Part shown: piece after piece, positions 43,810-51,166 of the stretch
Layout of the letters: each line of letters starts with the position of its first letter
Position numbering within the stretch: the first letter of the stretch is position 1
From: Embleya sp045207785
GTDB lineage: Bacteria; Actinomycetota; Actinomycetes; Streptomycetales; Streptomycetaceae
Length of the DNA stretch: 64,000 nt
Reading direction: 5' to 3'
Assembly (NCBI RefSeq): GCF_045207785.1
Contig: NZ_CP108776.1
Location: forward strand, 5,890,001-5,954,000
Notes under the pieces: generated by a model
The model's database searches: none
What the model was told of the DNA's origin: nothing
The model's input: the letters and a program-made list of their open reading frames with translations, nothing else
Program-made: the position numbers and the translations under genes

Positions 43810-44703
43810 TCAGTCCGGCAGTCGGCCGCCCGACCGCCGGGTCACCAGGCGGGCGACCGAGCCCAGCCGCTCGCCGTGGTCGGTGACCCGCCGACCGGTC
43901 ACCCCCTTGAGCCCGTTGAGCGTCAGCGCGACCGCGACGTGCCCCGCGGCGTCGAACACCGGTGCCACCAGGGTCGAGATGTCGTAGACGGTGTCCGGGT
44001 CCACCGCGATCAGCTCGTAGTCCTCCTCGCCGAGGGCGGCGGCCAATTCGGCCAGCCGGTCGCGCAGCGGCGCGGCCTCGCGCGGGTGCTCGGCCATCCG
44101 TTCCATGGTCACGCCGATCCGGGTGCGGGTCGGGCTCTCCAGCGTGATCGAGTACCCGCGCTCGCGTACCGCCGCGAGGGTGGCCGGCAGGTGTACCCGC
44201 GCGGTGCCGCGGACGCGCTCGTCGAGCCGGTCCAGCCATGCCTCCACCTCCTCCGGCGCCGACCACGCGTGGAACACCTGGCCCAGCGGCGGCACCATGC
44301 GCAGCCGCTGGCCCACCCGCACGTCGGCGGACGCGAGCTGCGGGCGACCCTCGACGGCCAGGATCACGATCTCCTCGCCCACGGCGACGCTCGCGATCAG
44401 CTCGGTGGCGAACTCGCCCGCCAGCTCGCGCATCTCGGCGCGCGCCAGGTCCACGGCCCGATTGCTGCGCAGCGCCGCGTCGCCGAGCGCGATCAGGGCC
44501 GGGCCCAGTTCGTAGGTCTTGCGTCGCGGGTGCCGGACCAGGTAGCCGGCGTCCTCCAGGGCCTGGAGCACGGACAGCGCCGACGCGAGATTGATGCCGA
44601 GCGCCGCGTGCAGCTCGGAGAGCGTGTACGCGCCGCCGGGGTGGGCGGCGAAGAAGTTCAGGATGTCGACCGCGCGACCGGCGGCGAGGGCGGGACGAAC
44701 CAT
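43810..44703 (-). CDS. IclR-family transcriptional regulator
   Basis: 297 residues. An N-terminal winged helix (about 6-65; AVDILNFFAAHPGGAYTLSEL, with the recognition helix in LASALSVLQALEDAGY) and a C-terminal IclR ligand domain of GAF type (about 80-255). ATG at 44703 has GAGGAG seven bases upstream. It is divergent from the LLM oxidoreductase, which it probably controls; an AT-rich patch lies between. Ligands of IclR proteins are usually small organic acids. Confidence 0.88.
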   Translation of the reverse strand: MVRPALAAGRAVDILNFFAAHPGGAYTLSELHAALGINLASALSVLQALEDAGYLVRHPRRKTYELGPALIALGDAALRSNRAVDLARAEMRELAGEFATELIASVAVGEEIVILAVEGRPQLASADVRVGQRLRMVPPLGQVFHAWSAPEEVEAWLDRLDERVRGTARVHLPATLAAVRERGYSITLESPTRTRIGVTMERMAEHPREAAPLRDRLAELAAALGEEDYELIAVDPDTVYDISTLVAPVFDAAGHVAVALTLNGLKGVTGRRVTDHGERLGSVARLVTRRSGGRLPD

Positions 44704-44879
44704 GTGCGCACTCCTCTTGCCTCTGGTGACTTGCCTCTTGTGACCGGCACCCCGTCGGGTGACACTCGTGCGACGGAATACGGGATACGGAAACACTTTT
44801 CAATATATCGAAATATCGCCAGGCAGCTCCGCAACCACCGCAACCACCGCAACAACCGCAACCCCCTGGGAGTCGCTCG
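44704..44879. promoter_or_regulatory. Divergent IclR/LLM promoter region
   Basis: 176 bp. The AT-rich stretch at 44793-44818 holds the direct repeat TATCG-AAA-TATCG and is unusual for this genome, so it may be the IclR operator and promoter. Further on, CGCAACCAC-type units repeat in tandem at about 44829-44860. Confidence 0.45.
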
Positions 44880-45992
44880 ATGAAGCTCGACGTGCTCTAC
44901 GAAGTGGACGTGCCGCGCCCGTGGCACGGCGAACACCCGCACGGCCAGCGGCGCGAGGAGCAGCGCGCCTACCGCGAGGCGGTCGAGCAGATCCGGCTGG
45001 CCGACCGGATGGGCTTCAACACGATCTGGGCGGTCGAGCACCACTTCCGCGAGGGCCGCTCGCACATGCCGGCGTCGGAGGTCTTCCTCGGCCACCTCGC
45101 GGGCATCACCGAGCGGATCCGGATGGGCTTCGGCGTCACGCTGACCCCCTTCGGGTTCACCCCGCCGCAGCGGATCGCGGAGAAGGTCGCCACCGTCGAC
45201 ATCCTGTCCGGCGGCCGGGTCGAATGGGGCACGGGCCGATCGACGCCGATGGAGCAGACCGCGTTCGGCGTGGACATCGCGAAGTCGCGGGACGACTGGC
45301 GCGAGGCGATCGAGATCGTCACCGGCATGTGGCGGGAGGAGTACTTCGAGTACGAGTCGGAACGCTTCTCCTTCCCGCGCCGCATGGTCACCCCGAAGCC
45401 CTTCCAGGACCCGCACCCACCGTGCTGGATGGCCGCGACCTCGCAGGGCTCGGCGGAGATCGCCGGCCGCAACGGGCTCGGCATGCTGTCCTTCTCGATC
45501 ATGCAGCCGCTGGAGACGATGGCCGCCCAGGTCGCCGCCTACCGCGCGGCGGCGGCGAACCCGACCCCGCTCACCGACGTGACCACGAACAAGGTCGCGG
45601 CCTACACGCTCGTGCACACGACGGGGAAGAAGCGGGTCGACCAAAAAGTCTGGGACTCGGTGGCGTGGTGGTACAAGAACCTCGCGATGTTCACCCTCGA
45701 ATGGGAATTGCCGCACCTGACCCCGGAAGAGCAGGACCGGACCTTCCCGCTGCTCAAGCCGATGTTCGAGGGCACCGTCCCCGTCGACACGTTCGACGCC
45801 GCGGACATGATCGTGATCGGCGACGTGGAGACGTGCGTCCGCAAGATGAAGCGTTACGCGGACCTGGGCGTGGACGAACTGATCTGTTACGTCCAATGGG
45901 GCTTCCTGGACCACCAGGACATCCTGCGGACGATCGAAATCCTCGGCAAAGAGGTCATTCCGGAATTGGAGAAATACCAACCGAACCAATAG
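44880..45992 (+). CDS. LLM-class flavin-dependent oxidoreductase
   Basis: A 370-residue bacterial-luciferase-like monooxygenase (TIM barrel). Family features include RIRMGFGVTLTPF, ERFSFPRRMVTPKP and a long C-terminal helix region. It lacks clear F420-specific marks, so the cofactor (FMN or F420) is uncertain. It likely oxidises an aliphatic or ketone-type compound. ATG at 44880 has GGGAG upstream. Downstream on the same strand, after 288 bp, comes an SRPBCC gene. Confidence 0.85.
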   Translation: MKLDVLYEVDVPRPWHGEHPHGQRREEQRAYREAVEQIRLADRMGFNTIWAVEHHFREGRSHMPASEVFLGHLAGITERIRMGFGVTLTPFGFTPPQRIAEKVATVDILSGGRVEWGTGRSTPMEQTAFGVDIAKSRDDWREAIEIVTGMWREEYFEYESERFSFPRRMVTPKPFQDPHPPCWMAATSQGSAEIAGRNGLGMLSFSIMQPLETMAAQVAAYRAAAANPTPLTDVTTNKVAAYTLVHTTGKKRVDQKVWDSVAWWYKNLAMFTLEWELPHLTPEEQDRTFPLLKPMFEGTVPVDTFDAADMIVIGDVETCVRKMKRYADLGVDELICYVQWGFLDHQDILRTIEILGKEVIPELEKYQPNQ

Positions 45993-46173
45993 CAGTACCG
46001 ACCCGCCGTACGGTCCGTGAGTGACCGTCACAGCCATTGCGCCGTGGCCCGCGGTCGGCCGGTTGGAAGTTCCGCACCGAGGGCCGGGGATACGAGTTCG
46101 ACCTGGCCGCGCTCGCCGGATCCTACGGCGTCGACATCGCCTGGTCCCCTGCCCGGAGAACCGGTGAACCCTT

Positions 46174-46196
46174 CCGGTCACGGCACTGGTGACCGG
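46174..46196. terminator. Hairpin after LLM oxidoreductase gene
   Basis: CCGGTCAC-n7-GTGACCGG, an 8-bp perfect stem about 180 bp beyond the LLM stop and 85 bp before the SRPBCC start. No T-run. It may be a terminator or a binding site. Confidence 0.4.
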
Positions 46197-46280
46197 TGGG
46201 TAGGGGACCGCGATTCGGTGCCCGGGCGGTGGAGTGGTTTGCTTGACCCGGCCGACAGCAACCGAGGGCAAGGAGTGGTC

Positions 46281-46715
46281 ATGGCGCAGGTCAGGGCAAC
46301 CGCACAGACGACCGTGACGGCGGGGCCGGAAGCGGTTTTCGCGGCGATCACGGACTACGCGGACGTGCGGCCCAAGCTGCTCACCGAGCACTACTCGGAG
46401 TACGACGTGCGCGAAGGCGGCAAGGGTGCCGGGACGGTGGCGCACTGGCGGTTGCAGGCCACGAGCAAGCGGTCGCGTGACTGCCTGGTGACGGCGACCG
46501 AGCCGGCCGCCCTGACGTTGGTGGAGACCGACGCGAACTCGTCGATGGTCACCACGTGGACCGTGTCGTCGGCCGGCACGGGTAGCAAGGTCGAGATCGT
46601 CACGGTGTGGAACGGGGCCGGCGGCATCGGCGGCTTCTTCGAGAAGACCTTCGCGCCGGCGGGACTCAAGCGGATCTACGACGGCGTGCTCGCGAAGCTG
46701 CCGGACGCGCTCTGA
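46281..46715 (+). CDS. SRPBCC family protein 2
   Basis: A 144-residue single START-like/SRPBCC domain: the opening MAQVRATAQTTVTAGPEAVFAAITDYADVRPKLL fits and the long C-terminal helix covers about 118-144. It binds an unknown hydrophobic ligand. ATG at 46281 has AAGGAG five bases upstream. It follows the LLM gene and converges on the M50 peptidase gene. Confidence 0.8.
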   Translation: MAQVRATAQTTVTAGPEAVFAAITDYADVRPKLLTEHYSEYDVREGGKGAGTVAHWRLQATSKRSRDCLVTATEPAALTLVETDANSSMVTTWTVSSAGTGSKVEIVTVWNGAGGIGGFFEKTFAPAGLKRIYDGVLAKLPDAL

Positions 46716-46817
46716 GTCAGGTCGAACGCGTCGGCCGGCGCCCACCGAGAGGTGGACGCCGGCCGGGTCGTGCCGATCCTCACGCGGTCGCGGTCGCCGT
46801 GGCCGCGGCGACCGCGC

Positions 46818-47537
46818 TCACGTGAGCAGCGAGCCCGCGCCGATCCCGAGCGCCCCGGCCGAGACCAGGCCGAAGAAGCCGACCCACACCATGCCCGGCA
46901 CCCGGGTCAGGTCGGCGAGTTGGTCGGCGTCCGACCACGGGGCGCGGCCCCGGCTGCGCATCTGCTGCAACTCGAACACCGGGCGCGCGCCGGACACCAG
47001 CAGGAACCACACCAGCAGATACGCGAAGGCCGCCTGGATCCGCGCGCTCGCGAGCCACGAGATCGCGAAGATCACCCCGCCGGTCACCAACAGCACCAGC
47101 GCGCCGAACCAGTTGCGTATCGCGATGAACATCAGCGCGAGCAGCACGAGCGCCACCCACAGCACCATCGTGATGTGCGCGCCCGCCAGCAGCGCGGCCC
47201 CGCCCGCGCCGAGCAGCGACGGCGTGATGTAGCCGGCCAGTGCCGTCAGCACCATCCCGAGCCCGGTCGGCTTGCCCACCGAGACGGTCACTCCGGAGGT
47301 GTCCGAATGCAGCCTGATTCCGGACAATCGGCGCCCGCTCAACAGTGCGACCATCGCGTGCCCGCCCTCGTGGGCGATCGTCACGACCGTCCGCAAGGGA
47401 CGCCAGGTCGGGCGGTACAGCACCACCGCGACGGCGATCGCGCCCGTCACGAGTGCGAGCCAACTCGGCGGATCCGGCTGGGTCCCCGTCACCCGATCCC
47501 ACAGATCCTGCAACGACACCGTGTCGACGCTGCTCAC
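46818..47537 (-). CDS. M50-type membrane zinc metallopeptidase
   Basis: 239 residues. The zinc motif HEGGH is at about 56-60 in VVTIAHEGGHAMVALLSGRRLSGIRL. About six membrane segments follow. This is the M50B-like (site-2-protease-like) actinobacterial type without a PDZ domain. Members cut proteins in or near the membrane, but the substrate is unknown. GTG at 47537 has GAGAGGGG upstream. Divergent from the ATP-grasp gene. Confidence 0.82.
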   Translation of the reverse strand: MSSVDTVSLQDLWDRVTGTQPDPPSWLALVTGAIAVAVVLYRPTWRPLRTVVTIAHEGGHAMVALLSGRRLSGIRLHSDTSGVTVSVGKPTGLGMVLTALAGYITPSLLGAGGAALLAGAHITMVLWVALVLLALMFIAIRNWFGALVLLVTGGVIFAISWLASARIQAAFAYLLVWFLLVSGARPVFELQQMRSRGRAPWSDADQLADLTRVPGMVWVGFFGLVSAGALGIGAGSLLT

Positions 47538-47803
47538 GCCGCCCCTCTCGTCCTGCTCCCGGCCCCTGATCCCCGGCCTCGAACGCTACCGTCCGGGGCA
47601 CGCCGGGTGTCGCCCTCGTACCGACCCGTGACCCGACTGTCGAATAGCGCCGGCCATGTCGGGTGTGGGGGAGATCATCTCTTTCGCGTCCTTCGTGCGA
47701 CCGGCCGGAAACCGGTTCGACGGGCGAGCCGGGCGCGCACCCGGCAGCGCCGCACCGGAAACCCGCTCGCGCCGCGGCCATCGACGCGCCTAGCGTGCGA
47801 CCC

Positions 47804-48595
47804 GTGTCCACGACCCTCGCCCTGTCGCCGCAGACCTCCACGACCGCCGACTGCTTGGCCCGCGCCGCCCGTGCGCGGGGCCTGGCGGTGGCCGTGCTCA
47901 CCGGGCCGCGCGCCGACCTGCGCGGCACCGCGGCCTACTACGGCGGTCCGCGCTTCGCGGAGACGGTGGTCGACTCGCTGGACGTGGCCCTCCTGGAGCC
48001 CGCCGACGACTGGCTTCCCACGCTGCCCGAGCGCTACACCCGGCGGACGATCACGCCGATGACGATGGCCGAGGCGCGGCGCGGCAGCACGCCGATGTTC
48101 GTGAAGCCGCCGAGCGACAAGTCGTTCGAGGCGGCCGTGTACGCGGACGGTTCCCGGCTGCCGTCGGCGGTTTCGGGCGAGACGCCGGTGCTGGTCAGCG
48201 AGATCCGCACGTTCGTCGCCGAGTACCGCCTGTTCGTCCTGGCCGGCGAGGTGCACACCGGCTCGCGCTACGCGAGGTTCGGCCGGCTCGACCCGTTGCC
48301 CCTGGACGCCGACCCGCGGGCTCCCGAAGTCGCCGAGTTCGCCGCCGACTTGCTCGGCGCGCAGGCCGCGCGGCTGCCCGGCGCGGTGGTCGTCGACGTC
48401 GGCCTGTCCACGACGGCCGACACCGCCGAGGAGCACTGGGCGGTCGTCGAACCCAACATGGCCTGGTTCAGCAACATCTACGCCGCCGACCCCGCCCGCT
48501 GCCTGGACGTCGTCCTGGCGTCGGCGGGTCCCGCGGCCCGGGTGTCGCGGCGGGACAGGGCATTCGTCCGGGCCCCGATCAGGGCACGGGTCTGA
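47804..48595 (+). CDS. ATP-grasp protein (R2K/DUF4343-like)
   Basis: 263 residues. The pre-ATP-grasp part covers about 1-80, then the ATP-grasp core: Lys101 in MFVKPPSDKSFEA, acidic strands in LVSEIRTFVAEYRLFVL, and the metal-binding E-x-N in WAVVEPNMAWF. The R2K type is associated with peptide- or nucleotide-modifying and RNA-conflict loci, though the function of this one is unknown. GTG at 47804 is the start, with no strong ribosome site. Its 3' end overlaps the convergent gene by 17 bp. Confidence 0.7.
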   Translation: MSTTLALSPQTSTTADCLARAARARGLAVAVLTGPRADLRGTAAYYGGPRFAETVVDSLDVALLEPADDWLPTLPERYTRRTITPMTMAEARRGSTPMFVKPPSDKSFEAAVYADGSRLPSAVSGETPVLVSEIRTFVAEYRLFVLAGEVHTGSRYARFGRLDPLPLDADPRAPEVAEFAADLLGAQAARLPGAVVVDVGLSTTADTAEEHWAVVEPNMAWFSNIYAADPARCLDVVLASAGPAARVSRRDRAFVRAPIRARV

Positions 48596-49118
48596 GTCTG
48601 CAGGCGGGGCAGGGCCACCTGGCCTCCGGTGCGCAGTGTCTCGGGCGCCGGGCCTCCGCGGCGAGGAAGGAGCCGGCCAGCGAGGTGACGCAGGTGAGGT
48701 TGGTGCCCAGGCCGGGGCGGACGATCCAGGTCATCGACGAGCCGGGGTGGGGACGCGGGCCCGGGAGGGTGAGGCAGCCGCCGTGGCCGACGTAGTGGTA
48801 GCGGGTCCCCGCGGGCGGGCCGACCGCGTGCAGCCACGCGTCGGCGCTGCCGGGGCCGACCAGGTACGCCCACTTGCCCGCGTGCCCCTCGGCGATCACC
48901 GCGCCCGTCGGCTCGGCCGCGGCGGTGAGCAGTTCGAGCACGGCGGCGCCGAGGTCGGCGCGCAGCACCACGGCGTCGAACAGGCGGCCGGTGTCCGCCG
49001 CGCGCCGGGCGCCGGGGTTCGTCAGCCAGGTGTACCGCGTGTCGCGCGGATCGCGGGTGGCGGCACTGATCCACGCGATCCCTGCCTGGTTCACGCCGGC
49101 GTCGTGCTCCTGCAGCAT
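48579..49118 (-). CDS. Hypothetical protein divergent from the XRE/DUF397 pair
   Basis: 179 residues, not assigned with confidence. The N-terminus AGIAWISAATRDPRDTRYTWLT, followed by a conserved-looking middle (VLRADLGAAVLELL, GAVIAEGHAGKWAYLVGPGSADAWL), faintly resembles the N-terminal part of bifunctional primase/polymerase proteins. There are Cys pairs near the C-terminus (CPACR). ATG at 49118 has GGAGG upstream. Genes of this kind often stand next to XRE/DUF397 pairs in streptomycetes. An inverted repeat lies in the 204 bp between. Confidence 0.55.
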   Translation of the reverse strand: MLQEHDAGVNQAGIAWISAATRDPRDTRYTWLTNPGARRAADTGRLFDAVVLRADLGAAVLELLTAAAEPTGAVIAEGHAGKWAYLVGPGSADAWLHAVGPPAGTRYHYVGHGGCLTLPGPRPHPGSSMTWIVRPGLGTNLTCVTSLAGSFLAAEARRPRHCAPEARWPCPACRLRPVP

Positions 49119-49227
49119 GTTCCCTCGCCTCCCAAAGGTCGGGAAAAGGCGCGACCTGTCACTCGCGGCGCGCTCGACGGGTGGTCGAGGACTCGCTGTA
49201 AGTAGCGTCCTCGGAAGTCGCAATAAG

Positions 49228-49256
49228 TGCAAGTCAAACAACTCACTCGACTTGCA
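49228..49256. promoter_or_regulatory. Inverted repeat TGCAAGTC-n13-GACTTGCA
   Basis: A perfect 8-13-8 inverted repeat in an AT-richer stretch, 67 bp before the XRE gene and 110 bp before the divergent gene. A likely operator for the XRE protein (autoregulation). Confidence 0.55.
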
Positions 49257-49322
49257 GTGTGTCGGACATGAGTAACATGACGGCGACTCGTGCCGGCCGA
49301 ATCCTCGGAATAGGGAGGAAGA

Positions 49323-50195
49323 ATGGGCGCTGAGCAGTATCCGACGGTACGCAGACGAGTTCTCGGCGCGAATCTGCGCCGCCTGCGCGAGGACAAGTCC
49401 CTGCTGCTCGAGGACGCCGCCGGGGCGCTGTCGTGCCATCCCGCCAAGGTGAGCCGGATCGAGTCGGGCCGCAGCGGAATCCGCCCGCTCGACCTCAAGG
49501 CCCTCCTCGACCTGTACGCGGTGGCCGATTCGGCCGCCCGGGACGGCTGGCTCGCGCTCGCCCGGGAGGGCCGCCGGCAGCGCTGGTGGCGCGACCTCGC
49601 GGACCGACTTCCGCAGGACTTCCTGGACTTGATCGGGCTCGAAGCCGAGGTGGCGTCGTGTCGGGGTTTCCAGCCGAGCATCATTCCGGGGCTCTTCCAG
49701 ACGGAGGAGTACGCGACCGCCGTCATCCAGGGCGGCACGGTCGGACCGGTCGACGAGCAGTGCCGCACGCGGGTCCGGGTGCGGCTCGATCGACAGCGTG
49801 TGCTCACCCGCGGGGAACCCGCCCCGCTCCAGGCGTTCATGGTCATCGGCGAGGCCGCATTACGCCAGGAGATAGGTGGTCATCGGGTACTTCGCGAGCA
49901 ACTCGGGCACTTGATCGAAATTGCACAACTATCGAACGTGACCGTGCAAGTACTACCCTTTTCGGCAGGCGCCTATCCGGGCGGCCCCACGCCGTTCTCG
50001 ATCTACGGATTCCCTCCCCCGTCGGGGATGGAAGTGGTCTCGCTGGAGAACATCACCAGCCACGCGTATCTGGAAAGAGCCCAGGACACCGCTCACTACA
50101 GCAAGGTCTTCGCGGACTTACGGGGAATCGCACTGAGTCCCCTCGAGTCGGAAGCCTTCATCGCGGCCCGTGCCGATCAACTCGCACATCAGTAG
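49323..50195 (+). CDS. Scr1/WhiJ-type XRE-family regulator (DUF5753)
   Basis: 290 residues. An N-terminal XRE helix-turn-helix (about 8-65; LRRLREDKSLLLEDAAGALSCHPAKVSRIESG) and a C-terminal DUF5753 domain (about 95-280; FQPSIIPGLFQTEEYA, ITSHAYLE). This is the WhiJ/Scr1 type that pairs with DUF397 proteins and affects development; it resembles an antitoxin-like regulator. ATG at 49323 has GGGAGGAAG upstream. The DUF397 partner starts 11 bp after its stop. Confidence 0.9.
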   Translation: MGAEQYPTVRRRVLGANLRRLREDKSLLLEDAAGALSCHPAKVSRIESGRSGIRPLDLKALLDLYAVADSAARDGWLALAREGRRQRWWRDLADRLPQDFLDLIGLEAEVASCRGFQPSIIPGLFQTEEYATAVIQGGTVGPVDEQCRTRVRVRLDRQRVLTRGEPAPLQAFMVIGEAALRQEIGGHRVLREQLGHLIEIAQLSNVTVQVLPFSAGAYPGGPTPFSIYGFPPPSGMEVVSLENITSHAYLERAQDTAHYSKVFADLRGIALSPLESEAFIAARADQLAHQ

Positions 50196-50205
50196 GAGAA
50201 CGCCG

Positions 50206-50394
50206 ATGCCTGAGAACTCACCCCGCTGGGTCAAGAGCACCTACAGCATGCAGAACGGCGACTGCACCGAGATTCGCCCCCACGTGAACGGTTCGACCGA
50301 CGTGCGCGACAGCAAGGACCCGGCCGTCGGGCACCTGACCATCGCCCGGGCCCCGTGGGCCGCCTTCGTGGCCACGCTGCGCGTCGACAGCTGA
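50206..50394 (+). CDS. DUF397 protein (partner of XRE regulator)
   Basis: 62 residues, a typical DUF397: WVKSTYSMQNGDCTEI, then VRDSKDPAVGHLTI, ending in FVATLR. Usual family length. ATG at 50206 has TAGGAGAA upstream. It forms an operon with the WhiJ/Scr1-like gene. These small proteins act with the regulator, perhaps by binding it. Confidence 0.9.
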   Translation: MPENSPRWVKSTYSMQNGDCTEIRPHVNGSTDVRDSKDPAVGHLTIARAPWAAFVATLRVDS

Positions 50395-50497
50395 TCCGCT
50401 CGTTCCCGCCCACCCCGACCGAGGCCCGGAGGACGCGCCGCCCCCGCGGGCGGCCTCCGGGCCTCGGTGCCGGCCGGCCCCGAAAGCATGGTCCGTC

Positions 50498-51088
50498 ATG
50501 ACCGACCCGAGTCCGCGGCGCCTGCTCGACCTCCTGCGCGGCGACCCCCGGACCTGGACCGCCGTGGCTTTCGTCCCGGCCGACGACGACACCTGCGCCA
50601 ACGCCGCGACGCGCGCCGCCGTGCTGCGGGCGATCCTGCACGACCCGCGGCCCGGCGACCACGCGTTGCTGCGCCGGCTGGTCGAGCAGGAGGCCCTCGC
50701 GCACGAGTACGGCTGGGGACTGGCGCCCGCGCTGTACCTGGCCACGTTCCTGCTCGCCGAGCACCGCCGCGTCGACGACGCGGCGCTCCAATGGGCCGCC
50801 AGGACCGCCAACTTCGACACCCATTCGGGCCTGGACCTGTGGCCCCTGCTCGCGGGCGGCGTCACCGCCACCCGGGCGTCGATCGCCGCGAGCGCGGATC
50901 CGCACCGGGAGGAGATCCTCGACGACTTGGCACGACCTCCGTACGCCGAGGCCCACGACGCGGACGTGGAGCGTTGGCTCACCTACCAGCGGGACGAGTA
51001 CTACAAGGTCCCGCGCCCGGACGCCCCGCGGTCCGACGGCGCGCACCCCGCCGACGCCCGGCGGTCCGACGCGTCGGCGGGCGACTGA
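50498..51088 (+). CDS. Hypothetical helical protein
   Basis: 196 residues, no known domain. It is mostly helical, with HEYGWGLAPALYLATFLLAEHRRVDDAALQW like helical repeats, and its C-terminal ~30 residues are Asp/Ala/Pro-rich and probably disordered. There are no membrane segments. ATG at 50498. It precedes valS by 78 bp on the same strand but need not be linked. Confidence 0.6.
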   Translation: MTDPSPRRLLDLLRGDPRTWTAVAFVPADDDTCANAATRAAVLRAILHDPRPGDHALLRRLVEQEALAHEYGWGLAPALYLATFLLAEHRRVDDAALQWAARTANFDTHSGLDLWPLLAGGVTATRASIAASADPHREEILDDLARPPYAEAHDADVERWLTYQRDEYYKVPRPDAPRSDGAHPADARRSDASAGD

Positions 51089-51166
51089 CCCGCGGGCACG
51101 CCCTCGGGCGCGGCGAGCGCGCAATCGGTTCGAGTCGCGCCGCGTCGGCCGGTACGCTCCGGGGGC

